Below, in pieces: positions 1 through 8,425 of a stretch of 64,000 bases of DNA. Under the pieces are notes generated by a model, which saw nothing but the letters and a program-made list of their open reading frames with translations, was not told where the DNA came from and searched no databases. Each line of letters begins with the position of its first letter. The stretch's first letter is position 1. Made by a program: the position numbers and the translations under genes. Origin of the DNA: an uncultured Candidatus Saccharibacteria bacterium. GTDB lineage: Bacteria; Patescibacteriota; Saccharimonadia; Saccharimonadales; Saccharimonadaceae. The DNA lies in NCBI GenBank assembly GCA_946186455.1, contig CAMHNK010000001.1, forward strand, positions 1 to 64,000, given 5' to 3'.

Positions 1-886
1 AGCCTGTAACGGTCGTATTTTGTGGAGCATTACTATTAAAGGCAATTTGATAAGTGACTGGTGCCCAAATAGCATAGAGCGTGATAACAGTACCATCATT
101 TAAGTCTAGTAGCATTGTGTCACCCGGTTGATAGGTAGCAACTGACGCATTCTGATCCTTGCTCCAACCAAGGAAGACGTAACCAATCATAGTTGGAACC
201 TCACTGGCAATTGTAGTGTCAGTAGCTGAGAGATCCTCAGTTACCGGTGAAGTAGGCATATTTGAAACACTGCCTTCCGTATTTGGCTCATAGTAGATAG
301 CATAGCCTACTGGGTTGGCAGTAATCGCTAATTCATAGGTCCTCGCGTATTCACCGTATGGCACATCGATACCAACGTAAGCGCCAAACGAAAGATAATA
401 GGTATTTGTGCCGCCAGTTACTGAATGAATCAAACCTTGCCCGCCAGCAGTCAAAGCACTATCAGAAATCGGCAAATAGTTGGTGCCATCCAAACTATAA
501 CCATAGGCAGTGGAACCGAAGCTCGCCAGTGGTATGCCTGTCGTATTGCCACTTGGCAAAGTAACAGTCGGGATGGAAGCATTCTCACTACCGACATAGT
601 TCAGGCTCGTATCACCTGACGTTTTTATCGTTATGTTGTATCCTGTAAGATTTGTGGTGGAGGCTGTGATTGTTTCTGTTACTGAGTTTGTCATTCCTTG
701 GTCGACACTGAAAGCGAGACTGCCTCCCGAGGAGATAGATATTGATAGCGAGTCTTCTGCAAACACCTTGATCGGATTAAGAATTGTAGCGCAGAGAGCA
801 AAAACCGCTGGTGAAAACCAGATTATTTTCTTCGAAAAACTTGCATTTTTCGAATGCCAAAAATTTGCTAATTTTTGAATTAACAT
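1..886 (-). CDS. Secreted/surface protein with InlB B-repeat (Listeria-Bacteroides repeat), C-terminus truncated by window edge
   Basis: Open minus-strand frame from ATG at 886 to the window edge (absent from the ORF track because it runs off). Reads MLIQKLANFWHSKNASFSKKIIWFSPAVFALCATILNPIKVFAEDS (signal peptide) ... VPTMIGYVFLGWSKDQNASVATYQPGDTMLLDLNDGTVITLYAIWAPVTYQIAFNSN (InlB B-repeat-like). Confidence 0.85.
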   Translation of the reverse strand, partial: MLIQKLANFWHSKNASFSKKIIWFSPAVFALCATILNPIKVFAEDSLSISISSGGSLAFSVDQGMTNSVTETITASTTNLTGYNITIKTSGDTSLNYVGSENASIPTVTLPSGNTTGIPLASFGSTAYGYSLDGTNYLPISDSALTAGGQGLIHSVTGGTNTYYLSFGAYVGIDVPYGEYARTYELAITANPVGYAIYYEPNTEGSVSNMPTSPVTEDLSATDTTIASEVPTMIGYVFLGWSKDQNASVATYQPGDTMLLDLNDGTVITLYAIWAPVTYQIAFNSNAPQNTTVTG

Positions 887-1111
887 AATCCTTTGTTTTA
901 TTTGCCTCCACACTAACGTGACCTTGCCTCGCTTTACAAAAATCACATTACTGCTTATATTTAATGATACATGATTTTTAACATAAATGTAATAGTTTTT
1001 ATTTATGTTTTTAATGTTCTTATACTTTATTTTTTCAGATGAAAGTGGTATAATCACACGCGGCGTGGCGGGTTAGATACCGCCATGTACTTTTACAAGG
1101 AGGTAGAGTAT

Positions 1112-3268
1112 ATGGTCTACTCATTGACGTTGGTAATAGTCTGTATTACGTTCATCCTGATCTGGCGAAACTTCATTGACCTTCGCAATCATAACGAGGG
1201 CACGGAAGAGATGCAAGAGCTGGCTGGCATAATTCGGGCTGGAGCCAAAACCTTTCTGAAACGAGAATACCGAATCATTGCGCCGACCGTTTTAATCGTC
1301 GCCTTGATGTATTCACTGTTTCGTGAAGTAGGTTCCGGAATTACTTTTATTTTCGGTGCCTTACTTAGCATGACCGCAGTGGAAATCGGTATGCGTGGCG
1401 GAACATATGCCAATGTGCGGACAACAAATGCAGCACGAGTAACCGGCGCGATGAGCAGAACGATGCGTATCGCGCTTCTTGGTGGGAGCCTAAGTGGTTA
1501 TTCGGTTCCGGCATTTGGATTGCTTGGCTTTTTAATCGTATGGCTAGTTTCCGGTGGTGCTCATTCGGACATCGTTGGATACGGCCTTTTAATTAAGAGT
1601 CCTTGCAATGCCGTCACTATGAGACTGACGACCTATTCGCTAGGCTGCTCAGTCGTAGCAATGTTTAACCGCGTTGCCGGTGGCAACTACACAAAAGCTG
1701 CCGACATTTCTGCGGACATAGTTGGCAAGAATGTCCACAACATGCCTGAAGACGATTCCAGAATGCCCAACTCACTCGCCGATTTTATTGGCGATTGCGT
1801 CAACGACATCGCTGGAAACATCTCCGACCTTCTGGAAAGTTTCGTTGCGACACCTACTGCATGCATCCTGATTGCGATGCAGGTGTTCAAAAACAACCCG
1901 GAAGCACTCACCGCGGCCTGTATGTTGCCATTCATTCTGGCAGCAGGAGGGCTACTTAGTAGTATCATTGGCGTTAATCACATCATCGTCAAGAATAAGA
2001 AGCAAACTGCTTATGTTCAAGTCGATGGCAAGATGGTACCACACGAATACTCGCGTGAAACGAACGATCCTGGCGAAGAACTCAACCGAGCGACATACCT
2101 TTCGGCAATTGTCGTAATCGCGGTGGCTCTTTATGGCGCACATGCAATTTTTGGAAAAGTCTCCGGCTTGGAGAACGTTTTTAAGATTGGATGGGTCTCG
2201 CCATGGGTAGCGGCCGTACTTGGTATGGTTAGCTCGGTAGCCGTAGGCAAGATTACTGAATACTACACTAGTATGAAGTACAAGCCGGTCAAACGGCTAG
2301 CTCAAATGGCAACCGAAGGTGAGGCCTTTGTGGTAACCTATGGTGATGCAATCGGAGCCCGTTCAGTGCTCCTGCCGGTACTTGTGATTGGTATTTCTAT
2401 CATCTTGTCCGGCATCCTTTGCGGAACCTATGGTATCGCAATCGCAGCGCTCGGCATGCTGAGCTTCGTTGGTACGACAGTTTCGATTGATGCTTTTGGT
2501 CCGATTGCAGACAATGCAGGCGGAATTGCCGAGAGCTGTCATCTTGAAGAAAGCGTTCGTAAAATCACTGACGAGCTTGACGCAGTCGGCAACACCACCG
2601 CAGCTATCGGTAAAGGTAATGCGATTGGTTCAGCAGCTTTTGCAACTGTTGCGCTCATCATGTCCTACATCGGTAGTTACCCCGCATCAGACTATAGCAA
2701 CCCCATGGTTATCATCAGCGTAATTGTTGGTGGCATTATCGGCGGAGCATTAATTGAATTCTTCATTTCAATCCTGACCGAAAACACCATCAACTCAGCA
2801 AAACTGATGGCTGACGAAGGAGAGCGTCAGCTGAAGATTCCTGGAATCATTGAGGGAACGAAAAAACCTGACTATGAAAAGGTAATCAAAATGGCAGCCG
2901 ATGAAGCCTTGCGCTGCATGCTCCTGCCATCCATCCTGGCACTTGTTTCGCCTATCGTCTTTGGGTTCCCGTTTGGACCCGAAATCGTGCTCGGTCTCCT
3001 GGGCGGTAGCACCATTGTAGCAATTAGCCGTGCCATCTTTAACGGCAACTCTGGCGGCGCCTTCGACAACGCAAAGAAGTTGATCGAAACTGGCGGTCTG
3101 CCGGGCCACCCGAAAGGCTCTGCGGCGCATAAAGCTGCAGTAGTCGGTGATACCGTTGGCGATACACGTAAGGACGTTGTGGGCGTGGCGCTTGATATCT
3201 TTATTAAGACCATGTCGACCGTCGCAAATACTCTGGCACCGGTTTTCTATACCTACCGGTTGTTCTAA
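1112..3268 (+). CDS. hppA: Membrane-bound ion-translocating pyrophosphatase
   Basis: Motifs GGNYTKAADISADIVGK, PEDDSR, DxxxDxxxDxAG, GPIADNAGGIAE, GNTTAAIGKG, AVVGDTVGDTRKD; SD aaggagg before ATG 1112 (track start 1085 is upstream). Confidence 0.93.
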   Translation: MVYSLTLVIVCITFILIWRNFIDLRNHNEGTEEMQELAGIIRAGAKTFLKREYRIIAPTVLIVALMYSLFREVGSGITFIFGALLSMTAVEIGMRGGTYANVRTTNAARVTGAMSRTMRIALLGGSLSGYSVPAFGLLGFLIVWLVSGGAHSDIVGYGLLIKSPCNAVTMRLTTYSLGCSVVAMFNRVAGGNYTKAADISADIVGKNVHNMPEDDSRMPNSLADFIGDCVNDIAGNISDLLESFVATPTACILIAMQVFKNNPEALTAACMLPFILAAGGLLSSIIGVNHIIVKNKKQTAYVQVDGKMVPHEYSRETNDPGEELNRATYLSAIVVIAVALYGAHAIFGKVSGLENVFKIGWVSPWVAAVLGMVSSVAVGKITEYYTSMKYKPVKRLAQMATEGEAFVVTYGDAIGARSVLLPVLVIGISIILSGILCGTYGIAIAALGMLSFVGTTVSIDAFGPIADNAGGIAESCHLEESVRKITDELDAVGNTTAAIGKGNAIGSAAFATVALIMSYIGSYPASDYSNPMVIISVIVGGIIGGALIEFFISILTENTINSAKLMADEGERQLKIPGIIEGTKKPDYEKVIKMAADEALRCMLLPSILALVSPIVFGFPFGPEIVLGLLGGSTIVAISRAIFNGNSGGAFDNAKKLIETGGLPGHPKGSAAHKAAVVGDTVGDTRKDVVGVALDIFIKTMSTVANTLAPVFYTYRLF

Positions 3269-3274
3269 CTCCTT

Positions 3275-3301
3275 GCCCCTGGCTAATGCTGGGGGCTTTT
3301 T
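3275..3301 (+). terminator. Rho-independent terminator after hppA
   Basis: GCCCC...GGGGGC hairpin followed by ctttttat. Confidence 0.7.
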
Positions 3302-3321
3302 ATATGTGCTATAATGGTTTT

Positions 3322-4281
3322 ATGGCAAAGAAAAAGCTCTTCACGATCGATGAATTAAGAAATCTTTCTGCAGAGGAAGTCATCGATAAAATGCAACACG
3401 AAAACTATTCGCTTCTTAATACTTTAGGTGCGGAGAAGCTCCGCAAAGAAATGGTGCCGGTTGGCAAAGCCTGCAATGCTGCAATTAATTATTTCTTTAG
3501 CACCACCGGCCCTAAAAAAGATCCAGTGAAACACGCTCAAGCTGCGAGAAGAAAATTAGTCAAAATCCTTTCAAAATTAACTCCTGGTTCATACGAAGGA
3601 ATGCCGCATGACCAGAAAAATGGTTTAGTAGTTGGTTTTAATCACCCATCACTCGGCGAGATTGCCCGTATATTATTAATGAAAGTAGATATTATGGGCG
3701 AAAAGCCAATGTATTTCCCGGTGAATTTGCCGTGGTACGAGGCACTCGCACCGAATTATGACCGGATCAAGAAACTTGGAATTATCATCACGCCGACGAT
3801 CACTCCGGCGACGTGGGGTAAAATTGGTCTTAAGGAAGGCACCGAATTATATGAACACGCCAATCGTTTAAAACACGACTTTCGCGATGTTTATACCAAG
3901 ATTTCGCATGATGGTGTCAAAAATGGTGGCGTAATTTTCGTAGCGCCATCCGCCACGCGCCAAGCGACCGTATTTAAGACTAAGGCTGTCTATGATAAAA
4001 AAGAAGATATTATCCCAACCATGTCCGTTCTAGCTTTGAAGCTTTATCAGGATAAAGATATTAAATGCGATTTTCTACCTATGGCAGTCTTGCCGCCAGA
4101 AAACTATAAGCGCGGGCTAAATTTCCGAAAAAAATATAAATTGATTCCGGGCGAAATGATGACCGCCGACGAAATCAAGAAGAAGTATTTCAAGACTAAA
4201 AATCCGAAGCGACTCGAGGGGTTTGATTACGATTTTCACATGTGCATTGCCAAGAAACTCCCGAAAAAGTTTTGGTATTAA
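3322..4281 (+). CDS. Conserved hypothetical, possibly acyltransferase-like
   Basis: Start ATGGCAAAG 6 nt after TATAAT; motifs GFNHPSLGE and VIFVAPSATRQATVF weakly resemble PlsC-type motifs. Confidence 0.5.
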   Translation: MAKKKLFTIDELRNLSAEEVIDKMQHENYSLLNTLGAEKLRKEMVPVGKACNAAINYFFSTTGPKKDPVKHAQAARRKLVKILSKLTPGSYEGMPHDQKNGLVVGFNHPSLGEIARILLMKVDIMGEKPMYFPVNLPWYEALAPNYDRIKKLGIIITPTITPATWGKIGLKEGTELYEHANRLKHDFRDVYTKISHDGVKNGGVIFVAPSATRQATVFKTKAVYDKKEDIIPTMSVLALKLYQDKDIKCDFLPMAVLPPENYKRGLNFRKKYKLIPGEMMTADEIKKKYFKTKNPKRLEGFDYDFHMCIAKKLPKKFWY

Positions 4282-4311
4282 ACATTCGTTCGTGCTATAA
4301 TCATAAGCATA

Positions 4312-6054
4312 ATGCAAGACGAACCGTATTTTTATCATCCGCTCGAAAATATCGAGGATATTGATGATTTTGAGACCGCCGTTAATAGAACGCATTTGAC
4401 GAAGAGCTTATCGCCGGAACGTCCATACACTTATTGGACACTCGAGATTTACGATCAAGAAAATGGCATTCGTGGTGGCGGTGGCTTGGGTGTGCTTGCA
4501 GCTGATACTAGGCGTATTGCCGAACAAATGGGTGTACCATTTGCCTTAATCACGCCATTTTATCCAAGTGAAGGCCATCAAAAAATGGATGGCAATCGTG
4601 TAATTGACGAGCATCATCCGGTTGACTATCGTAATTTTGGTTTTAAATATATTGATTCAGTCAACATTAAATGTTGCGGCACGCTCTGTCATCTTGATGT
4701 AGTCGAGAAATGTTTCCGTTCGTCTCGAATTATTTGTATTACGGAGCCGAACTTTGGCGAGCTCTATTCTGGCATGAGTGGTTCAGATCATCGTTTATAT
4801 CAGGAAGTTTCATTGGGATTTGGTGGATATGCTGCCCTTAAATTACTTGGGCTCAAACCGGCCATTATGCAGTTAAATGAAGTAGCCACTTTCTTTGCGG
4901 CGCTCGCCCGCCTCGACGAGCTCGCTTCAAATGGTATGGATTTTTACGAAGCGGTCGTTTACACCAGAAAACATACTTTATATACGAATCATACACTTGT
5001 GCAAGCTGCCGAGGCTGAGTTTGGCATTGAGCAATTTGAACGTTTTGTTTATCCAAATCTCAAATCGCCGGCTGTCCGGAAGTGGATTAATGACAAATTT
5101 GTAAACGGCAAGATGAAATTATCGTCGGTCGCAATTGAGATTGCAGAACTAAGAAGTGGCGTTTCAAAACTTCACGCGAGAGTTGCTAACTATCATGATA
5201 TTGCCGGCAATAAAGTGAAGTTCAAAGCCATCACGAATGGTATCGATATGAATAAATGGGTGATGCCAGAAATCATGAAGTTTTATCACGAAAATAATAT
5301 TGTTGATAGCATTAATTATCCGACCGAAAAGTTCATTGGGAACCTCAGCGCAATTACTGCCGATAAAATTCGTGAGCTAAAGCGCCGTGGCCGCATAGTT
5401 CTAAATGAAACTTTGGCTAATCGTCCGGATCAGAATGGTAAGATTTTACATTTTGACGATGATGAATTCATCTTTGATTTTAAGCGTCGCTTTGTCGACT
5501 ATAAGCGTCCGGAACTACCGTTTAAGAATCTTTCGAGACTGAAGCAAATTCTAGAAAGTGCCAACGCACATTATATTCTAGCCGGCCGCATTCATACTGG
5601 CGACGACACCATGGCAGGGAAACTCTATAAGCTCCTCGACGAGATTAAAAAAGATGAATTCCTAAGTTCGCATGTCCATTACATTGCCGATTATGACGAA
5701 AAACTCGCCTACGGGCTGTCTTGTGGTTCGAATACGGCGATTAATGTGCCAATTGTGGGGCTTGAAGCCTGTGGCACCTCCTGGATGAAGGATATCGCTA
5801 ACTTGAATCTTCTAATTTCCACCCATGATGGTGGCGTAGCGGATGCATCCTATGATAATTATTTATCAGTCCGTGGTGCGTCTGAAAATGATGAGCTTGA
5901 AGAGCTCTATCGTCGCATGGAAGAAGCTGTGAACGCATGGCAAAATGACTTCGATCTCGAATTCTTAATGCAAAAACAACTTTCTGCTTACATCCCGGTG
6001 ATTTCTGGCTCTAGAATGATGCGCGATTATCTTGACTATTTATTCCCGGCGTAG
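4312..6054 (+). CDS. Alpha-glucan/glycogen phosphorylase-like protein (GT35-like)
   Basis: YWTLEIYDQENGIRGGGGLGVLAADTRR and VGLEACGTSWMKDIANLNLLISTHDGGVAD match phosphorylase glycine-rich and PLP-lysine regions. Confidence 0.75.
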   Translation: MQDEPYFYHPLENIEDIDDFETAVNRTHLTKSLSPERPYTYWTLEIYDQENGIRGGGGLGVLAADTRRIAEQMGVPFALITPFYPSEGHQKMDGNRVIDEHHPVDYRNFGFKYIDSVNIKCCGTLCHLDVVEKCFRSSRIICITEPNFGELYSGMSGSDHRLYQEVSLGFGGYAALKLLGLKPAIMQLNEVATFFAALARLDELASNGMDFYEAVVYTRKHTLYTNHTLVQAAEAEFGIEQFERFVYPNLKSPAVRKWINDKFVNGKMKLSSVAIEIAELRSGVSKLHARVANYHDIAGNKVKFKAITNGIDMNKWVMPEIMKFYHENNIVDSINYPTEKFIGNLSAITADKIRELKRRGRIVLNETLANRPDQNGKILHFDDDEFIFDFKRRFVDYKRPELPFKNLSRLKQILESANAHYILAGRIHTGDDTMAGKLYKLLDEIKKDEFLSSHVHYIADYDEKLAYGLSCGSNTAINVPIVGLEACGTSWMKDIANLNLLISTHDGGVADASYDNYLSVRGASENDELEELYRRMEEAVNAWQNDFDLEFLMQKQLSAYIPVISGSRMMRDYLDYLFPA

Positions 6055-6067
6055 TATACTATTGACA

Positions 6068-6089
6068 AGTCTGGTATCAGACTTTTTTT
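6068..6089 (+). terminator. Rho-independent terminator between the phosphorylase-like gene and secE
   Basis: AGTCTG gtat CAGACT followed by TTTTTT. Confidence 0.75.
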
Positions 6090-6105
6090 AATAACAAGGA
6101 GTAAA

Positions 6106-6513
6106 ATGGCTAAACCTAAAATAACCCGTATCAAGGCTGGCGAAGCTTCCAAGGAAACCAAGGAAGAGGAGCAAACGCCTATTACTCGGAAAAAAGTTGT
6201 CATCAAAGACAAAAAGCTTGAGAAAACCAATCGAAAAGAAGATAAAAAAGCCGCTAAAGCAGCGAAGAAAGAAGCAAAGAGATTAGCCAAAGAAAACGGC
6301 GAAAAGAAACCTTTTATTCTATTTCGTCCGTTTGTCGCACTTTTCCGTTACATTCGCGATTCCTGGCGTGAAATCCGCCAAGTTCGCTGGCCAAATCGTA
6401 AGGCCACCTGGAAAATGGTGCTTGCTGTGCTCGTTTACACAGCAATCTTTGTCGTAGTTATCATGCTACTTGATATGTTCTTTACATGGCTATTTAGTAT
6501 TATTTTAGGATAA
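6106..6513 (+). CDS. secE: Preprotein translocase subunit SecE with Lys-rich N-terminal extension
   Basis: FRYIRDSWREIRQVRWPNRKATWKMVLAVLVYTAIFVVVIMLLDMFF; directly upstream of nusG. Confidence 0.9.
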   Translation: MAKPKITRIKAGEASKETKEEEQTPITRKKVVIKDKKLEKTNRKEDKKAAKAAKKEAKRLAKENGEKKPFILFRPFVALFRYIRDSWREIRQVRWPNRKATWKMVLAVLVYTAIFVVVIMLLDMFFTWLFSIILG

Positions 6514-6529
6514 AAGAAAGGAATTATAG

Positions 6530-7078
6530 ATGGCTGTAAACCGTTATGATGCAACTCGTTCGTGGTATGCAATTTCTACATACAGCGGTTACGAGGACAA
6601 GGTAGCTGATAGTATTAACCAGCGTACCAACACTGTCGAAATGGCAGATAAAATTTTCGAAGCAATTGTACCAAAGGAAAAGCAAATCGAAATTAAGAAT
6701 GGCAAGCGTAAAGTCGTAGATCGCAAGATTCTTCAAGGTTACGTACTCGTCGATATGAAGCTTTCGGATGAAACTTGGTACATCATCCGTAACACTCCGG
6801 GTGTGACCGGTTTTATTGGTACTGGTACCCAACCAACCCCAGTTTCTGAAAAGGAAATCGCCAAAATCAAGAAGCGTATGGGTGTTGAAGATCCAAAGTT
6901 CTCTGTAAAATACGAAATTGGCGAAGTCGTTTCCATTACCGATGGACCATTCAAGGGCTTCGATGGCACCGTTTCTGAAATTGATGCTGCAAAAGGTAAA
7001 CTCAAAGTTATGGTATCAATGTTTGGACGAGAAACTCCAGTCGAACTTGATGCGCTTCAAGTAAAGCAATTAAACTAG
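6530..7078 (+). CDS. nusG: Transcription termination/antitermination factor NusG
   Basis: WYAISTYSGYEDKVADSI, GYVLVDMKLSDETWYIIRNTPGVTGFIG, KOW region GPFKGFDGTVSEID. Confidence 0.96.
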   Translation: MAVNRYDATRSWYAISTYSGYEDKVADSINQRTNTVEMADKIFEAIVPKEKQIEIKNGKRKVVDRKILQGYVLVDMKLSDETWYIIRNTPGVTGFIGTGTQPTPVSEKEIAKIKKRMGVEDPKFSVKYEIGEVVSITDGPFKGFDGTVSEIDAAKGKLKVMVSMFGRETPVELDALQVKQLN

Positions 7079-7086
7079 TAGAAACA

Positions 7087-7195
7087 AAAATACTCTCTTA
7101 GAGGAGCTTTCGCGACCAACGGGGAGCGAGTGAGCGAAGATTCACCCGGAACGACGGGCTGAATCGAGCGTCTCCGAAAAGAGAGTATTTTATTT
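7087..7195 (+). terminator. Terminator with large structured insert in its loop (nusG terminator; copy C of cassette family)
   Basis: Perfect 13-bp stem AAAATACTCTCTT(7087-7099)/AAGAGAGTATTTT(7179-7191) then T-rich; 79-nt loop contains GATTCACCCG-GAACGA-CGGGcTGAATC hairpin. Confidence 0.8.
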
Positions 7196-7284
7196 TCTCT
7201 TGCATTTTATTTGTTTTCTTGATATAATAATCGTTGTTACGTAAATGCTTCTAAATTATTAATTTTAATGGGAATTTTAATTCG

Positions 7285-7713
7285 ATGGCAGAAAAGAAAG
7301 TTATCGGTAATTTGAAACTTAGAATCCCTGGTGGTCGTGCAACTGCAGGTCCTCCGGTTGGTTCTACGCTTGGTCAATGGGGTCTTAACATGATGGATTT
7401 CATCAACCCATTCAACGAAAAGACCAAGGAATTCATGGGTAAGAACGTAATTGTTCACATCCGTGTCTTCGAAGATCGCACCTTTGATTGGAAGTGTCTC
7501 GGTCAACCAGTAGATGATCTCATTCGCGAAGCAATCAAGATTGAGAAAGGCTCTGGTAAACCAAACGTTGAGAAGGTCGGCAAAATCAGCCGCGCTCAGC
7601 TCGAAGAGATTGCTAAAGCCAAGATGGAACAACTCAATGCAGTTGACCTCGATGGCGCAGTCAAAATCGTAGCCGGCACTGCTCGCTCAATGGGCGTAGA
7701 AGTTACTGACTAG
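7285..7713 (+). CDS. rplK: 50S ribosomal protein L11
   Basis: LKLRIPGGRATAGPPVGSTLGQWGLNMMDFINPFN ... AGTARSMGVEV. Confidence 0.96.
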   Translation: MAEKKVIGNLKLRIPGGRATAGPPVGSTLGQWGLNMMDFINPFNEKTKEFMGKNVIVHIRVFEDRTFDWKCLGQPVDDLIREAIKIEKGSGKPNVEKVGKISRAQLEEIAKAKMEQLNAVDLDGAVKIVAGTARSMGVEVTD

Positions 7714-7720
7714 TGTTTAA

Positions 7721-7748
7721 AAACAGGTCCGAAAGGGCCTGTTTTTTG
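7721..7748 (+). terminator. Terminator after rplK
   Basis: AACAGGTCC gaaa GGGCCTGTT TTTTG. Confidence 0.85.
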
Positions 7749-7826
7749 TTCCCGATTTGACCATTCATATTAATAATGTTATAATCTAACTGGGTTATTC
7801 CGCGAGATTTTAGTTAGGAGGCTAAA

Positions 7827-8297
7827 ATGGTACTTTTAAACGCAGGTCGAGATTCATTAATTGATGAAGCACTAACGCTCTGGTCAACTTATGCAGAAAT
7901 TTACAGAACGACCATCTATCGTTATTTGTTTCTGATAGATTGGAAGGCAGAACTGCAAAAACATGACAAGAAAATTCGTGTTGGAAGAATTCCAAAATAC
8001 GTTTTGGATGACTTCCCGGACTTGCCGCTCTTTCAGTTCGTTGATAGAGACACGACAAGAATTTGGCTAGAAAAAATGTCTGCTTCGGAAATCCGGTACA
8101 TAATTAACAGAACCAAATTTGAACTGGATTTTAACCACGCATACAGGACCGTTTCTTCCCGAATCATCGAACTCTCTTATGAAATGGCACACTTCGGTGA
8201 AAAAAGCCATCCATTTGGGGTGATTGATACTGAATTTAGGAATTCTGGTCCATTTTCAAACGGAAAACGTTCGCGACACACGAGTCAATTGCAATAA
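7827..8297 (+). CDS. Hypothetical protein
   Basis: 156-aa ORF with SD (ttaggaggctaaa) and its own TATAAT box upstream; flanked by terminators. Confidence 0.65.
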   Translation: MVLLNAGRDSLIDEALTLWSTYAEIYRTTIYRYLFLIDWKAELQKHDKKIRVGRIPKYVLDDFPDLPLFQFVDRDTTRIWLEKMSASEIRYIINRTKFELDFNHAYRTVSSRIIELSYEMAHFGEKSHPFGVIDTEFRNSGPFSNGKRSRHTSQLQ

Positions 8298-8307
8298 CCC
8301 AACCTTT

Positions 8308-8331
8308 GGGGGCACTATTTGCCCCCTTTTC
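8308..8331 (+). terminator. Terminator after the hypothetical at 7827
   Basis: GGGGGC actattt GCCCCC tttt. Confidence 0.8.
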
Positions 8332-8425
8332 TATTGCATTTTTATCTAAAATTTATTATAATATAAGAACATAATTTAATTTGATGGGAGGGGAAATCCC
8401 CGTTAAGACCACAGAAAGGAAATTC

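Noticed and set aside
358-878. Plus-strand ORFs at 358, 425 and 633
   Set aside because: They are antisense to a better-supported minus-strand secreted protein frame running off the window edge.
7792-8310. Complementarity TGGGTTATT (5' UTR) / AATAACCCA (3' end) around the hypothetical gene at 7827
   Set aside because: Only 9 nt over ~500 bp; too weak to claim a long-range interaction.
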